Shown here: positions 7,476-17,292 of the stretch, in pieces
How the letters are laid out: each line of letters starts with the position of its first letter
How positions within the stretch are numbered: the first letter of the stretch is position 1
Assembly: GCA_902514875.1 (NCBI GenBank)
Contig: CABXSY010000002.1
Span: 76,083-123,635 of the forward strand
Reading direction: 5' to 3'
Length of the DNA stretch: 47,553 nt
From: an uncultured Alphaproteobacteria bacterium
GTDB lineage: Bacteria > Pseudomonadota > Alphaproteobacteria > HIMB59 > GCA-002718135
Translations under genes and position numbers: made by a program
Notes under the pieces: model-generated
The model's input: only the letters and a program-made list of their open reading frames with translations
Told to the model about the DNA's origin: nothing
The model's database searches: none

Positions 7476-7673
7476 ATGACACTTTTTGTAAACGTAAAAG
7501 ATAATAACGTAGAGCAAGCAATTAGAACGCTTAAAAAGAAAATGCAGCGTGAAGGTTTGTATAAAGAAATGAAACTACGTAAACATTACGAGAAACCTTG
7601 TTTGAAACGGGCTAGAGAAAAAGAAGAAAATATTAGAAGAGCTAGGAAGTCTGCAAAAAGAAATAACGATTAA
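7476..7673 (+). CDS. rpsU: 30S ribosomal protein S21
   Basis: The 65-residue basic protein matches S21: an acidic beginning ([20 protein letters not shown]) followed by a long basic helix ([16 protein letters not shown]) and an Arg/Lys-rich tail. S21 sits at the 30S platform near the anti-Shine-Dalgarno region and helps initiation. The gene stands alone, without the dnaG-rpoD neighbours seen in gammaproteobacteria. It has no Shine-Dalgarno, in keeping with reports from other bacteria that S21 is often translated that way. Its stop shares TTAA (7670-7673) with the converging pntB stop. Confidence 0.95.
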   Translation: MTLFVNVKDNNVEQAIRTLKKKMQREGLYKEMKLRKHYEKPCLKRAREKEENIRRARKSAKRNND

Positions 7674-9064
7674 GCAGAAAGACTTTTTACGATATCCTCA
7701 CACATTTTTTTAGCATCTCCAAATAGCATAGTCGTATTATCTCTATAAAACAACTCATTATCAACACCAGAATAACCAGTTGCCATTGAGCGCTTTACAA
7801 ATAGAACGCTCTGAGATTTTTCTACATCTAAAATAGGCATACCAAAAATAGGAGATGACTCATCTGTTTTTGCAGCTGGATTTGTTACATCATTTGCTCC
7901 AATAACAAAAGAAACCTCTGTCATAGGAAAATCATGATTAATTTCATCTAGTTCCAAGACTTCTTCATAAGGAACATTAGCTTCAGCTAGTAAAACATTC
8001 ATATGACCTGGCATTCTTCCAGCAACTGGATGTATTGCATATCTTACATCTATTCCTTCTTTTTTTAATATGTCACCCATTTCTCTTAAAGCATGTTGAG
8101 CTTGTGCTACAGCCATTCCATATCCTGGCACAATTATTACGGAGTCTGCATTTTTCATTATATATGCGGCATCCTCTGCATTACCTTGTTTAACAATTTT
8201 ATCTGAGTTATCTTTGCTAGCACTAGTATCTTGCTCACCACCAAAACCGCCTAGAACAACATTAATAATGGATCTATTCATCCCTTTACTCATTATATAA
8301 CTCAGTATTGCACCGGAAGCTCCGACGAGAGCACCGGTTATAATTAAGAGATTATTACTTAGGGTAAATCCTATACCGCAGGCTGCCCAACCTGAATAAG
8401 AGTTTAACATAGAAACGACAACTGGCATGTCAGCTCCACCAATAGGAATTACTACAAGAAATCCTAGTAATATTGAGACAATGACTATTGTCCAAAAGAT
8501 TGTTGGAGATTGATTTATTACAAATAATACAATCAAGAAAACAATTAGAAAGAAAATTAGTGCATTTATAATATGCTGAAACTTAAATACTATTGGCTTT
8601 CCTGAAATTGTACCTTGTAATTTTCCAAAAGCTAAAACTGAACCAGAGAAAGTGATAGCGCCAATAAATGTTCCAATACTCATTTCAACTAAACTAGCAG
8701 TTTTAATCGAACCAACTTTTCCAATACTAAAAGCTACGGGATCATAGAATGCAGCAGCAGCAACAAATACAGCAGCTAAACCTACTAAGCTATGAAAAGC
8801 TGCTACCAATTGAGGTAATGCTGTCATCTCAATTCTGAGAGCAATAAATGAACCTATAGCACCGCCAATAAGTATCGCAGCACCAATTTCATAGTAACTA
8901 AGAACCGATTTGAACATTAGCGTTGTGAACACTGCTATAATCATTCCAACAACACCAAAAATGTTACCCATTCTTGAAGATTCAGGATGAGATAAGCCTC
9001 TTAAAGCAAAGATAAATAATAATGCAGAAATTAAATATAATATCGCAACCATGTTAGATGACAT
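7670..9064 (-). CDS. pntB: NAD(P) transhydrogenase subunit beta
   Basis: The 464-residue subunit has about nine membrane helices (domain II) in its first 260 residues and the soluble NADP-binding domain III in the C-terminal 190, with the [10 protein letters not shown] nucleotide motif. With PntAA and PntAB it couples inward proton flow to hydride transfer from NADH to NADP+, supplying NADPH. The ATG overlaps the stop of pntAB by one base (TAATG). The length and order AA-AB-B match alphaproteobacterial operons. Confidence 0.97.
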   Translation of the reverse strand: MSSNMVAILYLISALLFIFALRGLSHPESSRMGNIFGVVGMIIAVFTTLMFKSVLSYYEIGAAILIGGAIGSFIALRIEMTALPQLVAAFHSLVGLAAVFVAAAAFYDPVAFSIGKVGSIKTASLVEMSIGTFIGAITFSGSVLAFGKLQGTISGKPIVFKFQHIINALIFFLIVFLIVLFVINQSPTIFWTIVIVSILLGFLVVIPIGGADMPVVVSMLNSYSGWAACGIGFTLSNNLLIITGALVGASGAILSYIMSKGMNRSIINVVLGGFGGEQDTSASKDNSDKIVKQGNAEDAAYIMKNADSVIIVPGYGMAVAQAQHALREMGDILKKEGIDVRYAIHPVAGRMPGHMNVLLAEANVPYEEVLELDEINHDFPMTEVSFVIGANDVTNPAAKTDESSPIFGMPILDVEKSQSVLFVKRSMATGYSGVDNELFYRDNTTMLFGDAKKMCEDIVKSLSA

Positions 9065-9381
9065 TATTCTTTTTCCTTTGTTCTTTTTGTTTTTTTCTTA
9101 AACATCGAAAGCATTCGATATGTTACTAAGAAACCTCCAAAGATATTAATTGAAGCTAATACAACACCAATTAATCCAAAAATTTTTGAAGTATCAAAAC
9201 CTTGAGGACCGGCTGCCAATATTGCCCCAACTATAATTACACTTGATATTGCATTTGTCACACCCATCAATGGACTATGTAAAGCAGGAGTAACAGACCA
9301 AACTACATAATAGCCAATAATACAAGCTAAGAAAAACACAGTTAGTCCAATAACAAAAACTTCTGAAGAATGTGCTTCCAT
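9064..9381 (-). CDS. pntAB: NAD(P) transhydrogenase subunit alpha, membrane part
   Basis: This 105-residue protein is the membrane domain that in E. coli is fused to the C-terminus of PntA. Three to four hydrophobic helices are visible, with the family motif SPLMGVTNAISSVIIVGA in the middle. The short basic tail (KKKTKRTKEKE) faces the cytoplasm. It lies between pntAA (1-base gap) and pntB (1-base overlap), so all three subunits are made together. Confidence 0.95.
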   Translation of the reverse strand: MEAHSSEVFVIGLTVFFLACIIGYYVVWSVTPALHSPLMGVTNAISSVIIVGAILAAGPQGFDTSKIFGLIGVVLASINIFGGFLVTYRMLSMFKKKTKRTKEKE

Positions 9382-9382
9382 A

Positions 9383-10504
9383 TTACTTAAATTGCTCCAA
9401 TCTTACATCCCCGTCATGCGTTAGCAAAACAGAATTAATTATTTCATCATCAAAATCAAAATTTATTTTTTTATTTTCTTTGTCTATTAATAAACTTAAG
9501 AAGTTAAAAATATTTTTAGCATAGAGTGCTGAAGCATCTTTAGCCACTCTTCCAGGAACATTTCCATAACCAACGATTTTTACTCCATTATGCATTACTA
9601 TTTCATTCATTTTACTTAAAGGACAATTACCACCTGCTTCCACAGCCAAATCAATTACTACTGAACCTGGTATCATCGAAGAAACCATTTCTTCTGTGAT
9701 TAAAACTGGTGCTTTTTTTCCAGGAATAAGAGCTGTACAAATTACTATATCTTGTTTTGAAACTGTTTCAGCTATCAATTGAGCTTGTTTTTTCTTATAA
9801 TCTTCACTCATTTCCTTTGCATAACCACCTGCGGTTTCAGCATTTTGAGCTTCATCATCTTCAACCATTATGAATTTTCCTCCAAGACTTTCAACTTGTT
9901 CCTTAGTTGCCGCTCTTACATCAGTGGCAGATACTACTGCACCTAGTCTTTTTGCTGTTGCTATAGCTTGTAAACCTGCAACTCCTACACCAAGTATCAT
10001 AACTTTTGCTGGATTTACTCTTCCGGCTGCAGTCATCATCATTGGAAAAGCTTTTCCAAATACCTCAGCTGCATCAATTACACTTCTATACCCCGCTAAG
10101 TTAGCTTGGGATGATAGAACATCCATACTTTGTGCTCTACTTATTCTAGGAATTAATTCCATACAACATGATGATATTTTGTTTTTGTTTAAATTAGAAA
10201 ATTCAGATTTATTTTCATACGGATTTAAGATTCCAATAAGTAATGAATTACTTTTTAAGTTATGTATATCATCAGTGCTTGGCATTCTAACACATAAACA
10301 AACATCAGCCTTGAAGCATTCAGATCTAGTAACAATTTTTGCTCCAGCTTCTTCATAATTTGAATTCTGATATCCTGAAGTTTCTCCTGCTCCATTTTCA
10401 ATTATAACTTCAAAACCTAATCTAGAAAAAAGCTTTACGGACTCAGGGGAAATAGAGACTCTTGTCTCATTGTTATCATTTTCTTTAATAGCAGATAAGA
10501 GCAT
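9383..10504 (-). CDS. pntAA: NAD(P) transhydrogenase subunit alpha, NAD-binding part
   Basis: The 373-residue soluble domain I binds NAD(H). It has the AlaDH/PNT N-terminal motif (KENDNNETRVSISPESVKLF near residue 7), the RISRAQSMD loop at 120-128 and the Rossmann site GVGVAG at 172-177. The split form, ending before the membrane helices, is the alphaproteobacterial type. It starts the pnt operon. The UbiB-like gene ends 6 bases upstream of it on the same strand, so there may be a longer shared transcript. Confidence 0.96.
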   Translation of the reverse strand: MLLSAIKENDNNETRVSISPESVKLFSRLGFEVIIENGAGETSGYQNSNYEEAGAKIVTRSECFKADVCLCVRMPSTDDIHNLKSNSLLIGILNPYENKSEFSNLNKNKISSCCMELIPRISRAQSMDVLSSQANLAGYRSVIDAAEVFGKAFPMMMTAAGRVNPAKVMILGVGVAGLQAIATAKRLGAVVSATDVRAATKEQVESLGGKFIMVEDDEAQNAETAGGYAKEMSEDYKKKQAQLIAETVSKQDIVICTALIPGKKAPVLITEEMVSSMIPGSVVIDLAVEAGGNCPLSKMNEIVMHNGVKIVGYGNVPGRVAKDASALYAKNIFNFLSLLIDKENKKINFDFDDEIINSVLLTHDGDVRLEQFK

Positions 10505-10510
10505 GAGTTC

Positions 10511-11854
10511 TTATATTGATAGGTTCGCTAAATTTAAAGCTTTTTGTTGGTTTTTCATTAATTTTTTTGAGTTAAAATCTTCAATGAGCTCATGGAATAT
10601 TCTGTACCAATTAACCTCAGCTTTTAAATGCATAAACACTGAACCTAATCCTACTGCTGCCCTATCCATGAAAACGAATTCTTTTGGAGGTTTAACACCA
10701 CCTAGTTTCTTAAGTTCTTGATGAACTTCAGATGCAATTTGTGCTCCATATATACCACTATCACTTTCTTGTATTTTTTGAACTTTATCTTCCATCAAAG
10801 GTGAATATAAAAATCCTGCCCATTTATTTAATACTTTTAATTTATCTTTTGTAATATCTGTAAACCCCCATTGCTCATATGCATGGACTGCCTTTGAATT
10901 GTCTTTTTCCTGAAGAGCAAAATATAAGTCAATTACACCTTGAATGAAATTACCATTAAAAATTCTCATACAACCAAAGTCATATATATTAATACTGAGG
11001 TCTTTTTTTTGTACAGAATAGTTTCCTAAATGCGGATCTCCATGAAGCACTCCGTATTCAAAGAATGGTTTATACCAGGCTTTATACATATTAGCGGCTA
11101 ATGTATTTCTTGTTTCTTTAGTAGATTTTTTAAAATTCAAAATAGGTTCACCATCAAGCCAACTCATAGTTAGCAATCTCTTTGTAGATAAATTATCATA
11201 GGTTTTTGGAACATGAACAAAATTTATATTTGAAAATATATTTCTAAACACAGCCATTAATTTTTTTTCTCTTTCGTAATCTAGCTCTTCTTTAAGTCTG
11301 TCAGTGATTTCTTTGTATACTTCATCAGTTTTGATCGCTTTATTATAGGACTGATAAATTGAAAAAATCATTTTTAATTGTGAAAGATCAGCACTAACTG
11401 CTGAGGCCATGTCTGGGTATTGGAGTTTGCAAGCGACTATATGATCATTTTTTATTTTAGCTTTATGAACTTGTCCAAGAGAAGCTGCTCTTGTTGCTTC
11501 TTTATCAAACTCGATAAAATTTTTTTGCCAGTCCTGCTTTAATTCTGCAGCCATTCTTCTTTTAACAAATAACCATCCCATCGGTGGGGCATTAGACTGT
11601 AAATGCATAAGCTCTTGCGCATACTCATCAGGAAGTAAGTCAGGTATGGTTGCTGATAATTGTGCCACTTTCATCAAGGGCCCTTTAATACTTCCAAGTG
11701 CAGCTCTTATTTCTGAAGCATGTTTTTCTTTATCTAACTTAACACCTAAATATCTTTGACTTGCAAGTTTAGTGGCTAATTTTCCAACAACTCCACCAAC
11801 TTTCGCGTACCTGGTAAGTTGTTTAGTTAGAGATTTTGCTTCTTTATCTTTCAT
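10511..11854 (-). CDS. ABC1/UbiB-family atypical kinase-like protein
   Basis: The 447-residue protein belongs to the ABC1/COQ8/UbiB family, linked to ubiquinone synthesis. The N-terminal signature KxGQ reads KVAQ here (in PLMKVAQLSATIPDLLP, near residue 60), with Ala for Gly. The Ala-rich loop reads RAASLGQVH. The catalytic HGDPHLGN and the metal-binding YDFG follow. I chose the ATG at 11852-11854 instead of the TTG one codon earlier. It lies between pepF and pntAA with gaps of 5 and 6 bases. Its subfamily differs from E. coli UbiB, and a role in ubiquinone assembly is inferred from the family and from the nearby COQ9. Confidence 0.82.
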   Translation of the reverse strand: MKDKEAKSLTKQLTRYAKVGGVVGKLATKLASQRYLGVKLDKEKHASEIRAALGSIKGPLMKVAQLSATIPDLLPDEYAQELMHLQSNAPPMGWLFVKRRMAAELKQDWQKNFIEFDKEATRAASLGQVHKAKIKNDHIVACKLQYPDMASAVSADLSQLKMIFSIYQSYNKAIKTDEVYKEITDRLKEELDYEREKKLMAVFRNIFSNINFVHVPKTYDNLSTKRLLTMSWLDGEPILNFKKSTKETRNTLAANMYKAWYKPFFEYGVLHGDPHLGNYSVQKKDLSINIYDFGCMRIFNGNFIQGVIDLYFALQEKDNSKAVHAYEQWGFTDITKDKLKVLNKWAGFLYSPLMEDKVQKIQESDSGIYGAQIASEVHQELKKLGGVKPPKEFVFMDRAAVGLGSVFMHLKAEVNWYRIFHELIEDFNSKKLMKNQQKALNLANLSI

Positions 11855-11859
11855 CAATT

Positions 11860-13656
11860 TTATTCTTCTAATTGGTCAATCATATTCTCAATAACATTAA
11901 CTCCTTTTTGCCAAAAATCCTTTTTCTTCGGATTTAACCCAAAAGGCTTCAATAGTTTATCATATGTATCACTACCACCACTCTCTAATAAAGTAATGTA
12001 TTTGTCTTCAAATTTAGGTAGTTTGCTTTCGTAAACATTAAAAAGAGAATTAACAAGACAATCACCAAAAGCATATGCATAAACATAAAATGGTGAATGA
12101 ATAAAATGGGGTATATAGCTCCAAAAATATTTATAATCATCATTAAATTTTATTGATGGTCCTAAGCTTTTCTTTTGAACATCAATCCAAATTTCACAAA
12201 TCTCATCAACACTTAATTCTTTAATTTTTCTTTGATGATGAATACGTTTTTCAAATTCAAAAAATGCAATCTGCCTTACAACAGTGTTTAGCATATCTTC
12301 GACTTTGTTTGCTAAAAGTCCCTTACGTTCATTTTCTTTTGTCGTAATAGATAAAAGAGATTTAAAAGTTAACATTTCCCCAAAAACACTTGCTGTTTCA
12401 GCAAGAGTTAACGGAGTTGAAGAATTAAAATAAGTTTGTTTTTGTCCTGCTAAATATTGATGAATTCCGTGTCCCAGTTCATGAGCAAGAGTTGCTATAT
12501 CTCTTGCTTTGCCTTGATAATTAACAAGTATGAATGGATGAACTGATGGAACAGTAGAAGCAGCAAAAGCACCAGGAGATTTTCCTGGTATTACTGGAGC
12601 GTGTATCCATGAATTATCAAAAAATTTATTTACAATATTGCCTGCTCTCTTATCAAAATTTGAATAAGCATCAGTTACAATTTGTCTTGCATCTTTCCAG
12701 GAATAAATACTCTGTGATTGGAAAGGAAGAGGTGCATTTCTGTCCCAATACATTAAAGATTTCTTTTTTAACCATTTAGATTTTATTTTATAATAACGAT
12801 GAGCAATTTTTGGATAATTTTCTATTATTGTTTCACTTAAGGCTTCTACAACTTCATCTTCAACAACGTTAGATAAATTTCTTGAACTGACTGGATTTGG
12901 TAATCCTCTCCATTTATCATTGATTGATTTATCTTTTGCAAGATTATTAGTAATAGATGTAAATAAAGTAATGTTATCTTTTAAAATAGCAGATACTACT
13001 TCAGCTGATTTTTTACGATTTGCTTCTTTTTTATCAGAAAGTAAATTAAAAATTTCAGCACTAGATAAATTTTTTCCCTTAAAAGGAAATTTAAGTGATG
13101 CTATTGTATCATCAAATAGTCTAACCCATGCTGATCTAGAAGTAATACTTTTTTCTTGAAGTAATTTTTCTGTTTTAACATCCAATTGATAAGGTTTGAA
13201 TTTTCGAATATTTTTTATCCAATTTTTATAAATCTTTAGTTTTTTATCAGCATAAATTATTTTTAAATTTTTTTCAGAAATTTCATTAATTTCAAGACTA
13301 AAGAAGACAATTGAGGAGGCAATATTTGTTATTTGCTCCTGCATTTGTTGATAAAAAATTTTATTCTTTTCATTGTTACCATCCTCTGCAACTAATAAAT
13401 GTGCATAAGACATAATTTTATCTATTTTTGTATCAATATCCTCTAACTCTATAATAGCTTTTAAAAGTTGATTGGAACTAATCTTGGTGATTTTGGATGC
13501 GTATTTTTTCTCAAATTTCTTAGTTGATATTCTAAGCTTATTTAAATCATTATTGAGCTTCTTCGCTTTTGGCGATTCATACAAATCCTTTAAATTCCAA
13601 ATTGGTAGTTTACCAAGGGTATTTTTTGTTGAATTTTGATAATTTTTTTGTTTCAT
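11860..13656 (-). CDS. pepF: Oligoendopeptidase F (M3B metallopeptidase)
   Basis: The 598-residue cytosolic zinc peptidase degrades short peptides. The zinc site HELGHGIHQY is near residues 391-400, and the third ligand lies in TLAETASVFGE about 25 residues later. The DGGRI-like N-terminal part, helical M3 scaffold and C-terminal YAYAFGDCLVNSLF stretch match PepF/M3B proteins of about 600 residues. It is the first gene of a run with the UbiB-like and pnt genes, and it diverges from the acyl-CoA synthetase. With the Dpp transporter and M24 peptidase it suggests peptide use. Confidence 0.93.
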   Translation of the reverse strand: MKQKNYQNSTKNTLGKLPIWNLKDLYESPKAKKLNNDLNKLRISTKKFEKKYASKITKISSNQLLKAIIELEDIDTKIDKIMSYAHLLVAEDGNNEKNKIFYQQMQEQITNIASSIVFFSLEINEISEKNLKIIYADKKLKIYKNWIKNIRKFKPYQLDVKTEKLLQEKSITSRSAWVRLFDDTIASLKFPFKGKNLSSAEIFNLLSDKKEANRKKSAEVVSAILKDNITLFTSITNNLAKDKSINDKWRGLPNPVSSRNLSNVVEDEVVEALSETIIENYPKIAHRYYKIKSKWLKKKSLMYWDRNAPLPFQSQSIYSWKDARQIVTDAYSNFDKRAGNIVNKFFDNSWIHAPVIPGKSPGAFAASTVPSVHPFILVNYQGKARDIATLAHELGHGIHQYLAGQKQTYFNSSTPLTLAETASVFGEMLTFKSLLSITTKENERKGLLANKVEDMLNTVVRQIAFFEFEKRIHHQRKIKELSVDEICEIWIDVQKKSLGPSIKFNDDYKYFWSYIPHFIHSPFYVYAYAFGDCLVNSLFNVYESKLPKFEDKYITLLESGGSDTYDKLLKPFGLNPKKKDFWQKGVNVIENMIDQLEE

Positions 13657-13696
13657 ATTTTACTATTTCGATATAGGTCTAATATCTGAGCTTTGT

Positions 13697-13704
13697 AGGG
13701 AGGA
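13697..13704 (+). promoter_or_regulatory. Strong Shine-Dalgarno of the acyl-CoA synthetase gene
   Basis: AGGGAGGA lies 8 bases before the ATG at 13713. Few genes in the window have such a complete ribosome binding site, so it fixes this start with confidence and suggests high translation. Confidence 0.75.
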
Positions 13705-13712
13705 CAGAAAGC

Positions 13713-15515
13713 ATGATTGTTAATTTTGACGAGTTTAATAGCATACCGGGTATATTTTATCATCAAGCAAATAATTTAAAAGATCAACCATATTTGTGGA
13801 AGAAACAGAATGATAAATATGTTTCTTTAAGTTGGTCACAAGTAAAAAAACAAGTCGAAAGTTTAGCAGCATACTTAAAAGATCTGGGTATTTTAGAAGG
13901 AGATAGAGTATTAATTTTATCTGAAAATAGACCTGAATGGCAAATCACTGATTTAGCAATAATGTCTATTGGAGCAATTTCAGTACCTGCTTATACAACG
14001 AGTACAACCAATGACTATAAATATATTATTGAGCATTCAGGTGCTAGATGTGCCATCGTATCTTCACACGAGTTAATGAAAAAAGTTCTACCTGCAATAG
14101 AACAAATTTCACATTGTCAAAACATAATTAAAATTAATGATGACAATGAAACTTATACAGAAGTTGTAAATATTTTATCATACAACAAAATTATAAATGA
14201 CAATTTAGAAAAAAGTAAAAATTCTAATGAAATAGAAGAATTATCAAAAAATTTTAAAAGAAAAGATACAGCATGTATTATTTATACATCAGGTACTGGA
14301 GGCAATCCCAAGGGAGTGATGTTAAGCCATGGAGCCATGCTAAGAAACTGTGCTTCTTGTGATAAATTACTTGAGAGCCTTACCAGTGATTTAACAAAAG
14401 AAATTAGATATTTATCATGGTTGCCATTATCTCATTCATATGAGCATACTTTACAATTTTTAGAAATGGGGCAAGGTGCACAAATCTATTACGCTGAAAG
14501 TATAGATAAATTATTAGTAAATATGGCAGAGGCAGCACCGCATTTTATGACAGCTGTTCCAAGGTTTTACGACTCTTTACACACACGTATTTCACAAGGT
14601 CTAAAAAACCAAAGTAAATTAAGTCAACGCTTCTTTGCAATTACATTAAATCTAGGAAAGAAAAAATATTTTGGTCAGCAAATGAGCTTCTCTGAAAGAT
14701 TTATGAATGGATTGATGGATAGGATAGTAAGAAAAAAAGTTAAAAAAAGATTTGGCGGAAGTCTCAGAGCATTGATATCTGGAGGCGCAGCACTAAATTT
14801 TGAAGTTGGATTATACCTAAGCGCCCTTGGCCTTCCACTACTTCAAGGCTATGGACAAACTGAAACTGCTCCTGTTATTTCTGCAAACCCTCCTGAAAAA
14901 ATTAAATTAGATACTGTCGGAAAAGTTCTTCAAGGAAATGAAGTGAAAATTTCTGAAGATGGAGAAATTTTAGCTCGTGGTGAATTAATTATGAATGGTT
15001 ATTGGAATGATCCTGAGTCAACTAATAAAACTATAATTGATGGGTGGGTTCATACAGGTGATATTGGTGAATTTGATGAAGAAGATTATTTAAAAATAAC
15101 GGATAGGAAAAAAGATATTATTGTAAATGCTGGTGGAGATAATATTTCTCCTTCAAGAATAGAGGCAAAACTAGATATTGAACCTGAAATTGCTCAATCA
15201 ATGTTATATGGAGATTTCAAAAATTACCTAGTTGCAATCCTGGTGCCTAATAAAGATTTAGCTTTAGAATGGGCAAAAGAAAATAATGTTGAGGGTGATT
15301 TAAATAAAATAATTCAAAATTCTTCATTTAATAAAAAAATTAAAGAAGTTGTAGATAAAGTCAATAAAAGCCTTTCTAGTATTGAACAAATAAGAAAATT
15401 TATTTTAATTGATCATGAGTTTACAATTGAAAATAATATGATGACTCCTTCTATGAAAGTAAGAAGGTTTAAAGTAAAAGAGATGTATGGAGAGAATTTA
15501 GAAAAACTATATTAA
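13713..15515 (+). CDS. Long-chain acyl-CoA synthetase (AMP-forming)
   Basis: The 600-residue enzyme activates fatty acids with ATP and CoA. The P-loop-like motif YTSGTGGNPKGV is at residues 191-202; GYGQTETAPVIS lies near 370-381, and HTGDIGEFDEEDYLKITDRKKD near 445-466 carries the hinge and conserved Asp/Arg. The insertion pattern and length resemble FAA1/FadD15-type long-chain synthetases. Mycobacterial FadD15 and eukaryotic ACSL are the closest known style. It diverges from pepF across 56 bases. Chain-length preference cannot be read from sequence. Confidence 0.92.
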   Translation: MIVNFDEFNSIPGIFYHQANNLKDQPYLWKKQNDKYVSLSWSQVKKQVESLAAYLKDLGILEGDRVLILSENRPEWQITDLAIMSIGAISVPAYTTSTTNDYKYIIEHSGARCAIVSSHELMKKVLPAIEQISHCQNIIKINDDNETYTEVVNILSYNKIINDNLEKSKNSNEIEELSKNFKRKDTACIIYTSGTGGNPKGVMLSHGAMLRNCASCDKLLESLTSDLTKEIRYLSWLPLSHSYEHTLQFLEMGQGAQIYYAESIDKLLVNMAEAAPHFMTAVPRFYDSLHTRISQGLKNQSKLSQRFFAITLNLGKKKYFGQQMSFSERFMNGLMDRIVRKKVKKRFGGSLRALISGGAALNFEVGLYLSALGLPLLQGYGQTETAPVISANPPEKIKLDTVGKVLQGNEVKISEDGEILARGELIMNGYWNDPESTNKTIIDGWVHTGDIGEFDEEDYLKITDRKKDIIVNAGGDNISPSRIEAKLDIEPEIAQSMLYGDFKNYLVAILVPNKDLALEWAKENNVEGDLNKIIQNSSFNKKIKEVVDKVNKSLSSIEQIRKFILIDHEFTIENNMMTPSMKVRRFKVKEMYGENLEKLY

Positions 15516-15802
15516 TTTTTTCCTTCATCAAACTTTTCTTTTTGTTCAGGGGTGATTTCTTTTTGAAATTTTTTTTTCCACTCTGAGTATGGCATACCAT
15601 AGATCATTTCTCGTGCTTCATCGTATGAAATAGAAATATTTTTCTTCTCTGCAGCACTAACATACCATTTTGAAAGACAGTTTCTGCAAAAACCTGACAA
15701 ATTCATTAAATCAATATTTTGCACATCTGTTCTATTTTTTAGATGATGAATCAATCTTTCTGCAACATCAGCAAGTAAATCTCTATCAAAGTTTTTGGTC
15801 AT
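15512..15802 (-). CDS. DUF1244 family protein
   Basis: The 96-residue protein has the DUF1244 layout: an N-terminal AERLIHHLKNR helix, the central GFCRNCLSKWY motif with two cysteines (near residues 48-58) and the YDEAREMIYGMPYSEWKKKF end. The C-R-N-C pair could bind metal or form a disulfide, but no role has been established to my knowledge. The family is common in alpha- and gammaproteobacteria. The gene stands alone: its stop shares TTAA with the acyl-CoA synthetase, and it diverges from pyruvate kinase. Confidence 0.88.
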   Translation of the reverse strand: MTKNFDRDLLADVAERLIHHLKNRTDVQNIDLMNLSGFCRNCLSKWYVSAAEKKNISISYDEAREMIYGMPYSEWKKKFQKEITPEQKEKFDEGKN

Positions 15803-15844
15803 ATTACGTAAATAAATTATATAAATCTTTTTTTGTAATATATA

Positions 15845-15850
15845 TATAAT
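15845..15850 (+). promoter_or_regulatory. Candidate -10 element of pyk
   Basis: TATAAT ends 5 bases before the pyruvate kinase ATG, inside the run TATATATAAT. Use of this box would give a leader of about one base or none, as also proposed for ctaA. Chance occurrence cannot be excluded in such AT-rich DNA. Confidence 0.28.
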
Positions 15851-15855
15851 AATTA

Positions 15856-17292
15856 ATGAAACGTAACAGAAAAGCTAAAATTTTAGCTACACTAGGACCT
15901 GCATCATCAGATAAAAAAATAATAGAAGATTTGTTTGTGGCAGGATGTGATGTTTTTAGATTAAATTTTTCACATGGTGATTTAGAAACTCATAGAAAAA
16001 ATTATGAAACTATTAGAGCTCTCGAAGAAAAACATAATCATGCATCATGCATATTAGCTGACTTACAAGGACCCAAATTAAGAGTGGGTACATTTAAGAA
16101 TACAAAAGAAAATTTAGTTAAAGGTCAAAATTTTATACTAGATCTTTTAACTGAACCCGGAGATAATAATAGGGTTAACTTTCCTCATGAAGAAATTTAT
16201 GATTTTTTAACACCTAATACTATTTTATTAGTAAATGATGGAAGAATTAGATTACAAGTTGTTGAACAAAAAAAAGATAGATTAATTACCGAAGTTTTAA
16301 ATGATGCTGAAATCTCAAATAACAAAGGTGTAAATATTCCAGATGTTATACTTCCAATAGACGCTCTTACCAAAAAAGATAAATCTGATCTAATGAAAGC
16401 ATTAGATATGGGGGTTGATTGGGTTGCACTTTCTTTCGTGCAACAAGCAGAGGATATTCACAAACTAAAAAAAATAATTAGCAACAAAGCGCTCGTGATG
16501 GCAAAAATTGAAAAGCCTTCAGCAGTAAAAAATATTGATGATATTATAAATGCAGCAGATGGTATTATGATAGCTAGAGGTGATTTGGGTGTTGAAATGC
16601 CAACAGAACAAGTTCCTATAGTTCAAAAAAATATTATTAAGAGATGTAGGCACTTTGGTAAACCAGTTGTTGTTGCTACACAAATGCTTGAAAGTATGAT
16701 TGAAAATCTTGTTCCTACTAGAGCTGAAGCATCTGATGTTGCTAATGCTATTTACGACGGAGCAGATGCTGTAATGTTATCTGGCGAATCTGCTGTTGGA
16801 GCACATCCAAAAGAAGTAGTGGTGACTATGAATAAAATTATAGAAAATGTTGAAAATGATAAAAATAATTATGATCTAAGAATTATACAAGAAAATATTG
16901 ATGATGTTGATAATACAGACGCAATAACATTAGCAGCTTACTCAATTGCAAAAAAATCAGATGCAAAAGCAATAATTACATTTTCTGTAAGTGGAAGAAC
17001 AACAACTAGAATGGCTAGAGAAAGAGCGCCAGTTCAAATTGTTGGTTTATCTCCTAATATTAATACTACAAGAAAAATGCAATTATACTGGGGCGTAAAC
17101 TCCTGTCATACACAAGAGGATGCTCAAAATGCGCAAGATATGGTTAATATTGCATGTTCAATTGCAAAAAATAAAAAATTAGTAAAGCCAGGAGATAGTG
17201 TGGTTATTTCGGCTGGAGTACCTTTTGGAAGTGCTGGCACTACCAATTTACTTAGATTAGCTGAAATAATTGCTAATAAAGATCTTAAGTAA
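15856..17292 (+). CDS. pyk: Pyruvate kinase
   Basis: The 478-residue enzyme makes pyruvate and ATP from phosphoenolpyruvate. Clear motifs are KILATLGPAS near residue 8, the substrate-binding NFSHG near 35-39, MAKIEKPSAV with the catalytic Lys near residue 220, MIARGDLGVEMP (Mg2+ site) near 240, and VATQMLESM near 275. A C-terminal domain typical of allosteric pyruvate kinases is present (residues 350-478). Together with phosphofructokinase this suggests an active glycolytic route, not common in all streamlined marine alphaproteobacteria. The stop overlaps the converging aminotransferase gene by 8 bases. Confidence 0.96.
   Translation: MKRNRKAKILATLGPASSDKKIIEDLFVAGCDVFRLNFSHGDLETHRKNYETIRALEEKHNHASCILADLQGPKLRVGTFKNTKENLVKGQNFILDLLTEPGDNNRVNFPHEEIYDFLTPNTILLVNDGRIRLQVVEQKKDRLITEVLNDAEISNNKGVNIPDVILPIDALTKKDKSDLMKALDMGVDWVALSFVQQAEDIHKLKKIISNKALVMAKIEKPSAVKNIDDIINAADGIMIARGDLGVEMPTEQVPIVQKNIIKRCRHFGKPVVVATQMLESMIENLVPTRAEASDVANAIYDGADAVMLSGESAVGAHPKEVVVTMNKIIENVENDKNNYDLRIIQENIDDVDNTDAITLAAYSIAKKSDAKAIITFSVSGRTTTRMARERAPVQIVGLSPNINTTRKMQLYWGVNSCHTQEDAQNAQDMVNIACSIAKNKKLVKPGDSVVISAGVPFGSAGTTNLLRLAEIIANKDLK

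Noticed and set aside
9870-10358. A 162-codon open frame antisense to pntAA
   Set aside because: It lies wholly within a well-supported gene on the other strand, has no recognisable motifs or ribosome binding site, and long antisense frames are expected opposite AT-rich coding sequence.
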